Below are positions 35,893 to 47,069 of a DNA stretch of 64,000 nt, in pieces (position 1 is the first letter of the stretch; the number at the start of each line of letters is the position of its first letter). The translations under genes were made by a program, and so were the position numbers. The notes under the pieces were generated by a model. The model was not told the origin of the DNA. It searched no databases and was given only the letters and a program-made list of their open reading frames with translations. Origin of the DNA: Pseudoalteromonas lipolytica (GTDB lineage Bacteria > Pseudomonadota > Gammaproteobacteria > Enterobacterales > Alteromonadaceae); NCBI RefSeq assembly GCF_001306915.1, contig NZ_LJTC01000004.1, forward strand, positions 258,608 to 322,607, given 5' to 3'.

Positions 35893-36801
35893 ATGTCAAA
35901 ATACAAATCAACTACGGCTGCATTATTGCTTTGCGCAGCAGTAAGTGTGCAAGCACAAGCAAATGATGAATTGGATAAAATTCAGCGTGAAGTCGGGATT
36001 ATGGAAAAGATTCTCTCAGCGGCGTTAAAACAAGATACTGATAACAAGGTAAGGAATGTCTCTTCGAGTTATTTGCAGCATCAAGGCGTGGTGTTTAGCT
36101 TTGATGTACGAGGCAGTTCACGCTGGTCTACAGTATTTGCCTCTGTGCCCGATGCGCCGTTGCCACCCATGCCTGATATTGATTTTGAAGAACTCACTGA
36201 AATAGAAGTACTAGGCGAGCATGTGCAAGTGATCAGCGATGCGGTGGTAGTGAAAACGCAAGAAGCCTACCAACAAGCTATGGAAGTGATGCGCGAAAGT
36301 GCAGAGCGAGTACGTGAAGTGGCTGAGCAAGAGCGCGATGTAAGCCGTGAAATTCGTGATCTTGAACGTGAAAAGCGCGACCTTGAATTTGATCGTCGTC
36401 ACGATAAGGATGCCAAAGAGCAAGAGCTCGAAAAACGTAAACAAGCATTACAAGCATCGATTAAAGAGCTTGAAAAGCAACAGCTAAAGTTATCACAAAA
36501 GCAGCAGCAAATGCGCAAAGAGTTAGCTGAGAAAAAACAAGCCCGCGTAAAAGAGCAAAAGCAACAGCTAGCAGCCCTAGCACAGCAAGTAGATAAAAGC
36601 TTATCTCTGACTCTATGTGATTATGGTAGCGGTTTAAGAAGCCTGCCTAACGATGAACATGTGAGCTTTATCATCCGTGGTGTTAGCGAAGGTAAAACTG
36701 AAAAAGTAAAAGTGTTTAAAAAGTCTGACATTAAAAAGTGTGTGGTTGGCGATATAAAAGCCGCGCAATTACTCGAAAAAGCATCAACTTATAGTTTTTA
36801 A
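35893..36801 (+). CDS. Exported coiled-coil protein of the sigma/anti-sigma cluster
   Basis: The 302-residue product begins at the ATG seven bases after GGAG and one base past the anti-sigma stop. A signal peptide ends near VQAQA. The middle (about residues 130-240) is a very charged long coiled coil (DLEREKRDLEFDRRHDKDAK and following Gln/Lys/Glu heptads); the C-terminal 65 residues look globular with two cysteines. It is probably the periplasmic partner or output of the sigma system. I recognise no family. Confidence 0.6.
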   Translation: MSKYKSTTAALLLCAAVSVQAQANDELDKIQREVGIMEKILSAALKQDTDNKVRNVSSSYLQHQGVVFSFDVRGSSRWSTVFASVPDAPLPPMPDIDFEELTEIEVLGEHVQVISDAVVVKTQEAYQQAMEVMRESAERVREVAEQERDVSREIRDLEREKRDLEFDRRHDKDAKEQELEKRKQALQASIKELEKQQLKLSQKQQQMRKELAEKKQARVKEQKQQLAALAQQVDKSLSLTLCDYGSGLRSLPNDEHVSFIIRGVSEGKTEKVKVFKKSDIKKCVVGDIKAAQLLEKASTYSF

Positions 36802-36814
36802 AGTCTCCCAACTA

Positions 36815-36842
36815 AAAAAGCAGCCTAAAGTGGCTGCTTTTC
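36815..36842. terminator. Bidirectional terminator
   Basis: AAAAAGCAGCC, TAAAGT and GGCTGCTTTTT form an 11-pair stem between the coiled-coil gene and the convergent small membrane protein gene, overlapping the latter's stop codon. Confidence 0.85.
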
Positions 36843-37031
36843 ATTCATTGAAAATGGTTTTAAGTCGGGTAAAAACAACAAGTAAACCCACACGACTAAG
36901 TTAAAGTAAGGTACTAAACCTAACCCTGTAAAGGTTTTTACCGGATACCCTTTTAAGCTCGCATTACGGTAACATTGATACGCTATCCCTAGATTTACAA
37001 TCAGCAACAAAACGATTAGTTGTGTCATCAC
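36825..37031 (-). CDS. Small two-helix membrane protein
   Basis: The 68-residue product has one hydrophobic segment at the N-terminus (LIVLLLIVNLGIAYQCY) and a second (LGLVPYFNLVVWVYLLFLP), so it should be an inner-membrane hairpin. The two starting ATG codons follow a GAGAAAAG stretch. It is a single gene closed by a shared terminator. The family is not recognised, and small size limits confidence that it is expressed. Confidence 0.5.
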   Translation of the reverse strand: MMTQLIVLLLIVNLGIAYQCYRNASLKGYPVKTFTGLGLVPYFNLVVWVYLLFLPDLKPFSMNEKQPL

Positions 37032-37261
37032 TTTTCTCCATTATACCGCCAATACATGGACTTAACGATGTTAAGTTATGCTTAGTATGTTTAATATAAT
37101 AAGTAATGTCATGTTTATTATAGATAATCACCATAAAAACACGACATTTAACCTTGCTGTGGATTTAAGTATAGATGAGTATTGTCAGTATGGAAGCAAA
37201 ATTTCTTAGAAAAAATGTTTAAAAATGTATCAAGCTTTGCTCTAAATAGGCTAGATAATTG

Positions 37262-39772
37262 TTAGTTAAACAGATTATTTTCAGATATTTTTTTAAGTTC
37301 AGCCGTTATTTTTTCAACAGGCATCGGGCGAGCAATGAAGTAACCTTGCCCATAATCTACGCCGATATCTTTTAGCGCTAAAAATATCTCTTGATTTTCA
37401 ACATATTCAGCAACAGAGCGTTTATCAAGGGAACGGCTAATATCATTAATTGCTTTTACCAGCGCTAAATCGATTGGGTCGTTCAGCATGTCGCGAACAA
37501 ATGAACCATCAATTTTTACATGTTGAGCCGGTAATTGTTTAAGGTAGTTGAAGGTACTAAAGCCTGTACCAAAGTCATCAATTGAGAAGTGACACCCTAA
37601 GCCGTTCAAACGCTCGATCATGGCACGGGTTGCAACCAGGTTATTAATACTCGCAGACTCTGTGATCTCAAAAATGATACGTGTTGGTTCAACAGCATAT
37701 TCTTTTAAGCTCGACTCAATATGAGGCAGTAAGCGTTCATCTAAAAACGACTGTGCTGATAAGTTAATTGCTATTTGATTGAGCTCCGGGTACTCGGCAA
37801 CACTCTTAATTGCATTACGAATAACACATTGATCCATTAAAAATGTATCGTTTAGAAGTTCAAGAGCTGGGATAAATTGATTTGGGTAAACAATTTCATC
37901 GTTTAATTTTAAGCGTAATAGCGCTTCAAAATAGGCAACATGGCCGCGCTTAAAGTCCCAAATAGGCTGATAGTGAAGCTCGATAGCATCGTGCTGTAAT
38001 GCCTGACGAATACTGTGCCCCCACTCTAAACCCGCTTGTAAGCTATTGTGGCTGGAGTCTTCTTTAGAGTAGCAATGAACGAGGTTACGTCCTAAGCTTT
38101 TTGCTACATAAAGAGCGATATCAGCTTGTTTTAAGCATTCACTTGGATCGTTATTTTGCTCAGTGATTTGTGTTAAACCAATTGAACAGCTAATTGAGTA
38201 CTCTTGGCCTTCTGAATGAAAACGGTGTTTTTCAATCGCCATGCAAATGCTTTCTGCAACCAAGTGTGCATCGAGTAGGTTCGTATTTTTTAAGATCACG
38301 GCGAATTCATCACCACCGATGCGGCACACCAAGTGCTCATCACTGATATTCGCTGTAAATAACTGAGCAACTTCTTTTAGAACGATGTCGCCTTGTTGGT
38401 GACCTTTACTGTCGTTGATGATTTTAAAGTGATCTAAGTCGATATAAATCAGGGCATGCTCTGTATCGTTACTGGTGTACTTGGCTTTACAAATACGTTG
38501 TAATTGTTGGTCAAAGTAATAACGGTTATGCAGCTCTGTGAGCGTATCGTGCAAGGCTAAATGACGAAGTTGTAGCTCTGCCTGTTTACGCTCATGAATG
38601 TTATCGATAGTGGCGGTAATAGTCGCTGAGTTTTGGCTATTTTTTATTAGTTGTAAGCGACATTCAACCCAAATGGCATTACCATTTTTATGTTTTAGCT
38701 GGATCTCTACCTGTTGCTGTTGCTCACCACCAAGCAAAATACGCTGAATGGTATCTTGTAGCTTTGTTTTGCACTCAGGTAAGCAAAAGTCTGTTAGTGA
38801 CTTTGCTAAACTAGATTTAATGCCATAGCCCGTTAAATGCTCCCAAGCAGGGTTAATAAAGCGAATATTACCCTCTTGGTTAAACTCAAGTACCACCGTA
38901 TTTAGGTGTAATAAAATACGTTGGTGGGCAGAAAACAGCTCTTTATAACGGCTTTGACTTTGGCTTAGTTGTTCTACTTTTTGTGCAAACTCTGCGTAGC
39001 TCACCATGAAATCTTCACGACGAGCAGCGTGGTCACACACTTTGCTTAATAACGAGTGATCGTAAGGGGCGCGAATAAAATCAGTAACGCCAGAAAGTAA
39101 CAACTGCTCCGCGTAATCTGCATCATTGTTATCAATGATGGTTACAATCGCTTGTTTTGGGTTGTGTTGTAATATTTCGCTAATTAACCCAGCTGCGGTA
39201 TCAGAATGAGACTCGGTGGCGTCAATCAATACAATGGCAAATTTTTGTTGTAAAAAAGTAGCTAGCGTCGCTTTTGTAGACGTGGTGTGAGTAATAGCAA
39301 AACTGAGTTTAAGCTGCTCGCTAATATCTTTTGCTTTGCGACTATCGGTTTCAAGTAGCAATAAATTAAGGCGACTACTTTTCTCAAGATGGGTTGATAA
39401 CACGTTGGCTAACATTTGCGGCAGCATATCTTGGCGTTCAAATGGCAATACGGCATCAATGCCATAGCTGCGAGCCGTGGTTTCGGCTATACGTTCACAA
39501 TAAATTGGTGGAGTAAGTAAAATAGGTGTGTTTTTTGGTGTTTTTAATAACCCTGAACGGATCATGCGCGAAAAACGCCAACCATCAATCTTACCAACCT
39601 CAAGACCGGTAATGATAATATCCACTGGGTGGCTTTTAAGAATTTTTAGCGCATCTTGAGAGTCACTGGCTTCGATAAACGTGAAGACATTAAGTTTGTT
39701 TAATGTGGTCTTAATTGTTTCACGCTCAGCAACGCTTGCGTTTAAAATTAGCAGTTTCAACTGCTTTGCCAT
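37262..39772 (-). CDS. REC-REC-PAS-GGDEF-EAL c-di-GMP signalling protein
   Basis: The 836-residue protein has two receiver-like domains (about residues 1-120 and 135-255), a PAS/PAC sensor (about 280-400), a GGDEF domain with intact RIGGDEF and an EAL domain with YFEALLRL, INLSAQS, FEITES, DDFGTGFSTFNYL and KIDGSF. The GGDEF inhibitory RxxD site is absent. The EAL catalytic residues look present, so both synthesis and breakdown are possible. In the first receiver the phosphoacceptor Asp is Gly (ITGLEVGKIDGW) and the acidic pair is NA, so it cannot be phosphorylated in the usual way. The gene stands alone, divergent from queA. Confidence 0.92.
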   Translation of the reverse strand: MAKQLKLLILNASVAERETIKTTLNKLNVFTFIEASDSQDALKILKSHPVDIIITGLEVGKIDGWRFSRMIRSGLLKTPKNTPILLTPPIYCERIAETTARSYGIDAVLPFERQDMLPQMLANVLSTHLEKSSRLNLLLLETDSRKAKDISEQLKLSFAITHTTSTKATLATFLQQKFAIVLIDATESHSDTAAGLISEILQHNPKQAIVTIIDNNDADYAEQLLLSGVTDFIRAPYDHSLLSKVCDHAARREDFMVSYAEFAQKVEQLSQSQSRYKELFSAHQRILLHLNTVVLEFNQEGNIRFINPAWEHLTGYGIKSSLAKSLTDFCLPECKTKLQDTIQRILLGGEQQQQVEIQLKHKNGNAIWVECRLQLIKNSQNSATITATIDNIHERKQAELQLRHLALHDTLTELHNRYYFDQQLQRICKAKYTSNDTEHALIYIDLDHFKIINDSKGHQQGDIVLKEVAQLFTANISDEHLVCRIGGDEFAVILKNTNLLDAHLVAESICMAIEKHRFHSEGQEYSISCSIGLTQITEQNNDPSECLKQADIALYVAKSLGRNLVHCYSKEDSSHNSLQAGLEWGHSIRQALQHDAIELHYQPIWDFKRGHVAYFEALLRLKLNDEIVYPNQFIPALELLNDTFLMDQCVIRNAIKSVAEYPELNQIAINLSAQSFLDERLLPHIESSLKEYAVEPTRIIFEITESASINNLVATRAMIERLNGLGCHFSIDDFGTGFSTFNYLKQLPAQHVKIDGSFVRDMLNDPIDLALVKAINDISRSLDKRSVAEYVENQEIFLALKDIGVDYGQGYFIARPMPVEKITAELKKISENNLFN

Positions 39773-39986
39773 GGCGCTACTACCTCTTACCTAACCCATG
39801 TTTATTGAATAGGCTAGAATAATGACATTTTGCCTAATCTACAAGCAAACTTTACCTAAAAGCGGTTAATAAGCACTTAAGTGTGTAAACCTGTAAACGG
39901 CCATTCACTTGGCCTAGGGCTTTGCTTGAGGTAGTAGGCGTATCAGAGTAAACTTGGCGCGTTTTTATTAATGAGAGATATGCTCT

Positions 39987-41018
39987 ATGCGCGTAGCTGA
40001 TTTTAGCTTTGACCTTCCTGATGAATTAATTGCTCGTTTTCCGAAAGCAGATCGAACTAGCAGTCGTTTACTGACGCTTGATGGCCCATCAGGGCAAGTT
40101 GAGCATAAAGTATTTAGTGATATTTTATCGCTCGTTAATGAAAATGACTTATTAGTTTTTAATAACACCAAAGTGATCCCTGCTCGCATGTTTGGGCAAA
40201 AAGAATCAGGCGGTAAGCTTGAGGTGTTAGTAGAGCGTGTACTTGACGAACACCGTGTGCTTGCGCATGTACGAGCTAGTAAATCGCCAAAACCAGGCTC
40301 AAAAATCATTCTAGAAGGTAAAGCAGAAGCAACCATGGTTGCGCGTCATGGCGAGCTTTTTGAGCTTGAATTTGCCAAAGACGAAAATGTACTCGATATC
40401 CTAAACGACATCGGTCATATGCCATTACCACCTTATATTGACCGCCCTGATAATGAGTCAGATCGTGAGCGTTATCAAACTGTTTATGGTGAAAAGCCAG
40501 GTGCCGTAGCCGCGCCAACAGCTGGCCTGCATTTTGATGATAAATTAATGGCAGCCTTAAAAGACAAGGGCATTAACATGGCCTTTGTGACCTTGCACGT
40601 GGGCGCTGGTACATTCCAGCCTGTGCGCGTTGACTCAGTTGATGAGCATGTTATGCACTCAGAGTACATCGAAGTACCAGATGAAGTGGTTAAAGCGGTA
40701 GCCGAAACGAAAGCAAAAGGTGGTCGTGTAATCGCTGTAGGGACTACATCAGTCCGCTCATTAGAGTCAGCAGCTAAAGTGCACGGCGGCAAACTAGATA
40801 CTTACTTTGGCGATACCGATATCTTTATTTATCCGGGTTATCAGTTCAATGTGGTTGATGCCATGGTGACAAACTTCCATTTACCTGAATCAACCTTAAT
40901 CATGTTAGTAAGTGCCTTTGCAGGTCAAGAGAACATAATGGGTGCTTACCATACGGCTATTGAGCAGAAGTATCGCTTCTTTAGTTATGGTGATGCGATG
41001 TTCTTAACGCGCAAATAA
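39987..41018 (+). CDS. queA: S-adenosylmethionine:tRNA ribosyltransferase-isomerase QueA
   Basis: The 343-residue enzyme begins [19 protein letters not shown] and contains AAPTAGLHF and [14 protein letters not shown], signatures of QueA. It transfers and isomerises the ribose of SAM onto preQ1 in tRNA to make epoxyqueuosine, the step after Tgt. It heads the conserved queA-tgt-yajC-secD-secF block, although a terminator separates it from tgt. Confidence 0.97.
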   Translation: MRVADFSFDLPDELIARFPKADRTSSRLLTLDGPSGQVEHKVFSDILSLVNENDLLVFNNTKVIPARMFGQKESGGKLEVLVERVLDEHRVLAHVRASKSPKPGSKIILEGKAEATMVARHGELFELEFAKDENVLDILNDIGHMPLPPYIDRPDNESDRERYQTVYGEKPGAVAAPTAGLHFDDKLMAALKDKGINMAFVTLHVGAGTFQPVRVDSVDEHVMHSEYIEVPDEVVKAVAETKAKGGRVIAVGTTSVRSLESAAKVHGGKLDTYFGDTDIFIYPGYQFNVVDAMVTNFHLPESTLIMLVSAFAGQENIMGAYHTAIEQKYRFFSYGDAMFLTRK

Positions 41019-41022
41019 CGTT

Positions 41023-41052
41023 AAAAAGCCCAGTTTTTGAACTGGGCTTTTT
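41023..41052. terminator. Terminator between queA and tgt
   Basis: AAAAAGCCCAGTT, a 4-base loop and AACTGGGCTTTTT form a 13-pair stem with flanking A and T runs. Confidence 0.88.
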
Positions 41053-41084
41053 ATTTTCGAATTTAGCTCAATTAATAGTAATAA

Positions 41085-42284
<1,200 letters not shown>

Positions 42285-42313
42285 ATTTTTAGAAAAATTA
42301 AAGAGGAAGTGAA

Positions 42314-42652
42314 ATGAGTTTATTCATCTCAAACGCCCACGCAAGTGCGGCAGGTGCAGCACCAGCAGGTGGTGGCATGGAAATGCTAATCATGTTGGGT
42401 ATTTTCGGTCTGGTATTTTATTTCTTAATCTACCGTCCACAAGCTAAGCGTGTAAAAGAGCATAAAGCCCTAATGAGCGCAATGGCGAAAGGCGACGAAG
42501 TACTAACGCAAGGTGGTTTAGTAGGTAAGATTGCTAAAATCGCTGATGACAAAGACTTCATCGTGATTTCATTAAACGACCAAGCAGAAGTAACAGTACA
42601 AAAATCAGCTGTTTCTGCAGTATTGCCAAAAGGCACTATGAAGTCGCTATAA
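42314..42652 (+). CDS. yajC: Preprotein translocase subunit YajC
   Basis: The 112-residue protein has one membrane helix ([23 protein letters not shown], the YajC hallmark) followed by a small cytoplasmic domain ([17 protein letters not shown]). It joins SecDF in the accessory complex of the SecYEG translocon. AGAGGAAG precedes the ATG. It is 22 bases before secD. Confidence 0.97.
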   Translation: MSLFISNAHASAAGAAPAGGGMEMLIMLGIFGLVFYFLIYRPQAKRVKEHKALMSAMAKGDEVLTQGGLVGKIAKIADDKDFIVISLNDQAEVTVQKSAVSAVLPKGTMKSL

Positions 42653-42674
42653 CAATAAAAATAAGGACTCACAC

Positions 42675-44534
42675 GTGTTAAACAAGTTTCCATTATGGAA
42701 GTATTTACTTGTTCTTGTAGTGTTAGTCGTTGGTATTTTATATGCCTCTCCAAATTTGTATGGCCGAGATCCGGCCATACAAGTATCGGGCACTAAAGGT
42801 ACTGATGCTGACCTCAGCGTACTCGATAAAGTAAATGCGACTCTCAAAGAACATAACGTTACTGTTAAATCAAGCAAACTTGAAGACGGACAAATCCTCG
42901 TTCGTTTTAAGAATGTTGAAGATCAACTAAAAGCGCAAGATCTACTGCGTGATTCCCTTAGTGAAGATTATATCTCTGCAATCAATATGGCGCCTGCTCA
43001 ACCAGAGTGGTTAAAGTCATTGGGTGGTAACCCAATGAAACTAGGCCTAGATTTAAGCGGTGGTGTTCACTTTACTATGGAAATCGACATGGCGACGGCG
43101 GTTGATACTCAGCTTGAGCAAATGGAACAAGATTTCAAAAGTGACTTACGTGAAGAAAAACTGCGTTATCGCACCATTCGCCGTGTAGCGAACAGCGAGC
43201 GATTACGTGTTGAAATGCGTAACGAAGAAGATAAAAGCGCAGCAGAGCGTTTCTTATCAACTCGTTACCCATTAAACGTTTACGTTGATGATAGCAGCAG
43301 CGACAATGCTTTTTACGTGAGCATGAGCGAGCAAAAGCTAAAAGAAATTCGTGACTACGCTATCAAGCAAAACGAAACAATTATCCGTAACCGTATTAAC
43401 CAAATCGGTGTTGCAGAGCCTAACGTACAGCGCCAAGGTGCTGAGCGTATCATCGTGCAACTTCCGGGTGTACAAGATACAGCGCGTGCTAAAGAGATTC
43501 TTGGTGCAACAGCAACTCTAGAGTTCCGTGAAGTTGACGAAAACGCAGATGCAAGTGCAGCCCTGCAAGGCCGTTTACCGCCTGGTACAGAAATGATCAT
43601 GGCGCGTGAAGGTTACCCAGTGGTTCTTAAGCAGCGCATCATTCTTGAAGGTAGCCACATCACTGGCGCGCAATCAGGTATGGATGAGTATCAACGTCCA
43701 CAAGTTAGTATTACGCTAGATAGCAAAGGTGGCGCAAAAATGAATGCGTTCACTAAGCGTGCTATCGGTAAACGCATGGCTACAGTATTTATCGAATACA
43801 AGCCATCAGGTAAAACAGATGAAAACGGTAAAGCACTTCCGCCAATTAAAGTTGAAGAAGTGATTAACGTGGCGACCATTCAAGCGCGTCTTGACCGTTC
43901 ATTCCGTATTACAGGTATCGATAACCCAGCTGAAGCACACAACCTTAGCCTATTACTTCGTGCTGGTGCACTGGTTGCGCCAATTCAAATCGTTGAAGAA
44001 CGTACGGTAGGTCCAAGCCTAGGTCAAGAGAACATCGAAGCGGGTATGACTGCCGTTGTGCTTGGTTTCGTGTTTGTACTGGTATTTATGCTTGTTTACT
44101 ACAAAGGTTTCGGCATGGTGGCGAATATCGCTCTGGGTGCCAACCTAGTATTAATTGTTGGTGTGATGTCGCTTATTCCGGGTGCTGCGTTAACGTTACC
44201 GGGTATTGCTGGTATCGTATTAACCGTAGGTATGGCGGTTGATGCCAATGTACTTATCTTCGAACGTATTCGTGAAGAACTTGCTGATGGCCGTAGTCCA
44301 CAACAAGCCGTTCATTTTGGTTACGACAGCGCGTTTAGCACCATTTTAGATGCTAACATCACAACGCTTATCGCAGCAGTGATTCTATTTGCAGTGGGTA
44401 CAGGTCCTATTGCTGGTTTCGCAGTAACGCTAGCGATTGGTATTATCACCTCTATGTTTACAGCCATTGTTGGTACCCGTGCGGTAATCAACTTGTTCAT
44501 TGGCGGTAAGCGTATTGATAAGTTGTCGATTTAG
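42675..44534 (+). CDS. secD: Protein translocase subunit SecD
   Basis: The 619-residue protein uses a GTG start preceded by AAGGAC. It has an N-terminal helix ([23 protein letters not shown]), the large periplasmic P1 region with [10 protein letters not shown], and the C-terminal RND-like five-helix bundle with [18 protein letters not shown]. It pulls translocating chains into the periplasm with proton-motive force together with SecF. It is separated from secF by 8 bases. Confidence 0.97.
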   Translation: MLNKFPLWKYLLVLVVLVVGILYASPNLYGRDPAIQVSGTKGTDADLSVLDKVNATLKEHNVTVKSSKLEDGQILVRFKNVEDQLKAQDLLRDSLSEDYISAINMAPAQPEWLKSLGGNPMKLGLDLSGGVHFTMEIDMATAVDTQLEQMEQDFKSDLREEKLRYRTIRRVANSERLRVEMRNEEDKSAAERFLSTRYPLNVYVDDSSSDNAFYVSMSEQKLKEIRDYAIKQNETIIRNRINQIGVAEPNVQRQGAERIIVQLPGVQDTARAKEILGATATLEFREVDENADASAALQGRLPPGTEMIMAREGYPVVLKQRIILEGSHITGAQSGMDEYQRPQVSITLDSKGGAKMNAFTKRAIGKRMATVFIEYKPSGKTDENGKALPPIKVEEVINVATIQARLDRSFRITGIDNPAEAHNLSLLLRAGALVAPIQIVEERTVGPSLGQENIEAGMTAVVLGFVFVLVFMLVYYKGFGMVANIALGANLVLIVGVMSLIPGAALTLPGIAGIVLTVGMAVDANVLIFERIREELADGRSPQQAVHFGYDSAFSTILDANITTLIAAVILFAVGTGPIAGFAVTLAIGIITSMFTAIVGTRAVINLFIGGKRIDKLSI

Positions 44535-44542
44535 GAGTCAGC

Positions 44543-45490
44543 ATGCAAATTTTAAAACTCGGTGGTAAAACACTCCCGTTTATGAAGTTAAGAAAGTTTG
44601 CCATGACATTATCAACTTTGTTGATTTTGGCTTCTTTCGTGTCGTTTTTTACTAAAGGCTTAAATTTTGGTCTCGACTTCACTGGCGGTACCGCTGTTGA
44701 GGTAGGCTTTACACAAGCACCTGATCTTAAAGAAGTACGTGATGCAATCACTGAAAGTGGCTTTGAAGATTTCTCAGTGCAACTGTTTGGCTCAAGTAAA
44801 GAAATTCTAGTGCGTCTTGCTCCGCAAGGTGCTGGCGTAAAAGCAGAAGTAATTGGCAACCAAATCATTACGGCATTACAAAAAGTTGAGTCGACAGTAG
44901 AAATGCGTCGTATCGAATTTGTTGGCCCAAGTGTTGGTGAAGATCTAAAAGAGCAGGGTGGCCTTGCCATGTTAACTGCGCTTATCTGTATCTTGATTTA
45001 CGTGGCGTTTCGTTTTGAATGGCGTTTTGCGGTAGGTGCTGTATCAGCACTATTACACGACGTTATCATCACACTAGGCTTATTCTCTGTACTTGGCCTA
45101 GAGTTTGACTTAACGATTCTTGCGGCGATTTTGGCGGTAATAGGTTACTCACTCAACGATACCATCGTTGTATCTGACCGTATCCGTGAAAACTTCCGTA
45201 AAGTGCGCATTGATGACACGATTGAAATTATCGATATTTCATTAACGCAAACGTTAAACCGTACCCTAGTAACATCAATCACCACTATCCTAGTATTGAT
45301 TGCGTTATTTGGCTGGGGTGGTCAAACGATCCACGGTTTCGCAACCGCATTACTATTTGGTGTGTTCATCGGTACTTATTCATCTGTTTATGTTGCTTCA
45401 GCTGTAGCAATTGCAATGGGTGTAAGTAAAGAAGACTTAATTCCTGAAGTAATTGAAAAAGAAGGCGCGGATCTCGATCCTATGCCTTAA
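44543..45490 (+). CDS. secF: Protein translocase subunit SecF
   Basis: The 315-residue membrane protein shows GLNFGLDFTGGTAVEVGF in the periplasmic loop and ILAVIGYSLNDTIVVSDRIREN in TM4, the conserved SecF motif. It partners SecD. A TTAGGAGT site lies 8 bases upstream, and the operon ends in a strong terminator. Confidence 0.97.
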   Translation: MQILKLGGKTLPFMKLRKFAMTLSTLLILASFVSFFTKGLNFGLDFTGGTAVEVGFTQAPDLKEVRDAITESGFEDFSVQLFGSSKEILVRLAPQGAGVKAEVIGNQIITALQKVESTVEMRRIEFVGPSVGEDLKEQGGLAMLTALICILIYVAFRFEWRFAVGAVSALLHDVIITLGLFSVLGLEFDLTILAAILAVIGYSLNDTIVVSDRIRENFRKVRIDDTIEIIDISLTQTLNRTLVTSITTILVLIALFGWGGQTIHGFATALLFGVFIGTYSSVYVASAVAIAMGVSKEDLIPEVIEKEGADLDPMP

Positions 45491-45506
45491 TCAGTGATAC
45501 AAAAAG

Positions 45507-45530
45507 AAACCGCCCTAGGGCGGTTTTTTT
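45507..45530. terminator. Terminator after secF
   Basis: AAACCGCCC-TA-GGGCGGTTT followed by further T residues, 17 bases after the secF stop and facing the convergent polyol dehydrogenase gene. Confidence 0.9.
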
Positions 45531-45555
45531 ATTTTTAAACTTACTCTGCCTGATA

Positions 45556-47052
45556 CTACTTGGCCTTATAACTACTTAACACCGCCTCCATAATCTGCTC
45601 AATTGCCACTCCCGCATAGAGTTGGCTGATGTAATATTTATATTCATTACAAAATGACTCGTTCTCAATAATTGAGCCGAAAATGCTCGGTTGCTCAAGA
45701 AAAGCAAGTGGTGAAATGCGTGATGCATGAGCAGCCTGCTGTAATGTTTCAGCCATATCATCGATAACCTCTAAAGGCTGACCTTGTTGAGATGAATGCG
45801 TGTCGCTGTATAAGCACCAAGCTGCAATTACTAAATTAGCAATCGCACCATTCTCACCAATTTTAAGGTTCTCTACTATCGTAGGTACTAAAAAGGTGGA
45901 GACTTTACTTGCGCTTTGAGAGCAAATTCGTGCAAGGCTATCCTTGATGTTAGGGTTTGCAAATCGAGCTATCAGTGTTCGCTTATAATCACTTAGATCA
46001 ATACCAGGTACGTCATCTAAAATCGGTGTTACTTCGTTATCCATGAAGTTGCTTACCACTGTAGCAAATAAGGGATCTGAAATTGTTTGCTCTATGGTTT
46101 GATAGCCACGCAAAGATCCGAGTATTCCCATAACAGTATGGCTTGCATTTAATAAGCGAATTTTCATGGTTTCATAAGGCGTTACATCATTGACTATTTG
46201 CGCACCTACTTTCTCCCAAGCTGGGCGTTGTTGACAAAATTTATCCTCGATGACCCATTGGTGAAAAGGCTCACACGTGACAGGCCATGAATCAATCACT
46301 CCCAGCTGTTCTGCTAGAGCCATATCTTTATCTGTGGTTGCAGGCGTAATACGGTCGACCATTGCATTAGGAAAGCTAACTTGATTTGCGACCCAATCAG
46401 CAAGCTCTGAGTCATATGAACTAATGTAAGTAACTAACATTTTTCGTATGACATCACCGTTGTGTTGAACATTATCACAAGACTGAACTGTAAACGGTTT
46501 TTGACCACTCTTTCTGCGGCGATCTAAAGCAGCAGCAAGGTAGCCAAAAATCAGCTTTGGCTTGTTTGGGTTTGCTAAGTCATGTTGTATATCGGGGTTT
46601 GAAAAATCGAACTCGCCGGTTGATGGATCATAGTTATAACCCCCTTCGGTTATTGTTAATGAAACAATCTGGGTTTCCTCAGCGGCCATTTTATTTATAA
46701 CAGCTTCTGGATCATCTGGCGCTAAGAGAAAATCGGTTAAACAGCCAATTATTTGCGTATCAGTTTTGCCATTTGGGTGCTTTACCAATAGGGAGTACAG
46801 ATAATCTTGTGCTTCTAAAGATTGCTTTATAGCCCGATCAGCCTCGCGTAAGCCTATACCGCAAATGCCCCAACTTAGATCGCCAGTATGGTTGATGTAG
46901 TTATCAGTATAGAAAGCTTGATGAGAGCGGTGAAACCCGCCCACACCAACATGGACAATCCCAGCTTTTAGTGATTGTCGGTTATAACGCGGCACTGATA
47001 TAGATGTAGGAAAAGAGCCCAGTGTTGAGTTATTTAAAGAAAGTGCGCTCAT
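45556..47052 (-). CDS. Mannitol 2-dehydrogenase-type polyol dehydrogenase
   Basis: The 498-residue enzyme belongs to the long-chain polyol dehydrogenase family (mannitol 2-dehydrogenase, arabinitol 4-dehydrogenase, fructuronate reductase). The N-terminal Rossmann motif is VHVGVGGFHRSHQAFY; the catalytic Lys with its Asn and His is in KIRLLNASH. TEGGYNY and CDNVQHNG are further family motifs. The length near 500 fits mannitol 2-dehydrogenase best, which oxidises mannitol to fructose with NAD. It lies 17 bases after an NCS1 permease gene on the same strand, indicating an uptake and oxidation operon. The polyol itself is inferred. Confidence 0.88.
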   Translation of the reverse strand: MSALSLNNSTLGSFPTSISVPRYNRQSLKAGIVHVGVGGFHRSHQAFYTDNYINHTGDLSWGICGIGLREADRAIKQSLEAQDYLYSLLVKHPNGKTDTQIIGCLTDFLLAPDDPEAVINKMAAEETQIVSLTITEGGYNYDPSTGEFDFSNPDIQHDLANPNKPKLIFGYLAAALDRRRKSGQKPFTVQSCDNVQHNGDVIRKMLVTYISSYDSELADWVANQVSFPNAMVDRITPATTDKDMALAEQLGVIDSWPVTCEPFHQWVIEDKFCQQRPAWEKVGAQIVNDVTPYETMKIRLLNASHTVMGILGSLRGYQTIEQTISDPLFATVVSNFMDNEVTPILDDVPGIDLSDYKRTLIARFANPNIKDSLARICSQSASKVSTFLVPTIVENLKIGENGAIANLVIAAWCLYSDTHSSQQGQPLEVIDDMAETLQQAAHASRISPLAFLEQPSIFGSIIENESFCNEYKYYISQLYAGVAIEQIMEAVLSSYKAK

Positions 47053-47069
47053 GTTTTGCCCCCGAGCAG

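Noticed and set aside
44497-44970. 157-codon frame antisense to secF
   Set aside because: It overlaps a highly conserved gene and shows no domain; it is a shadow frame.
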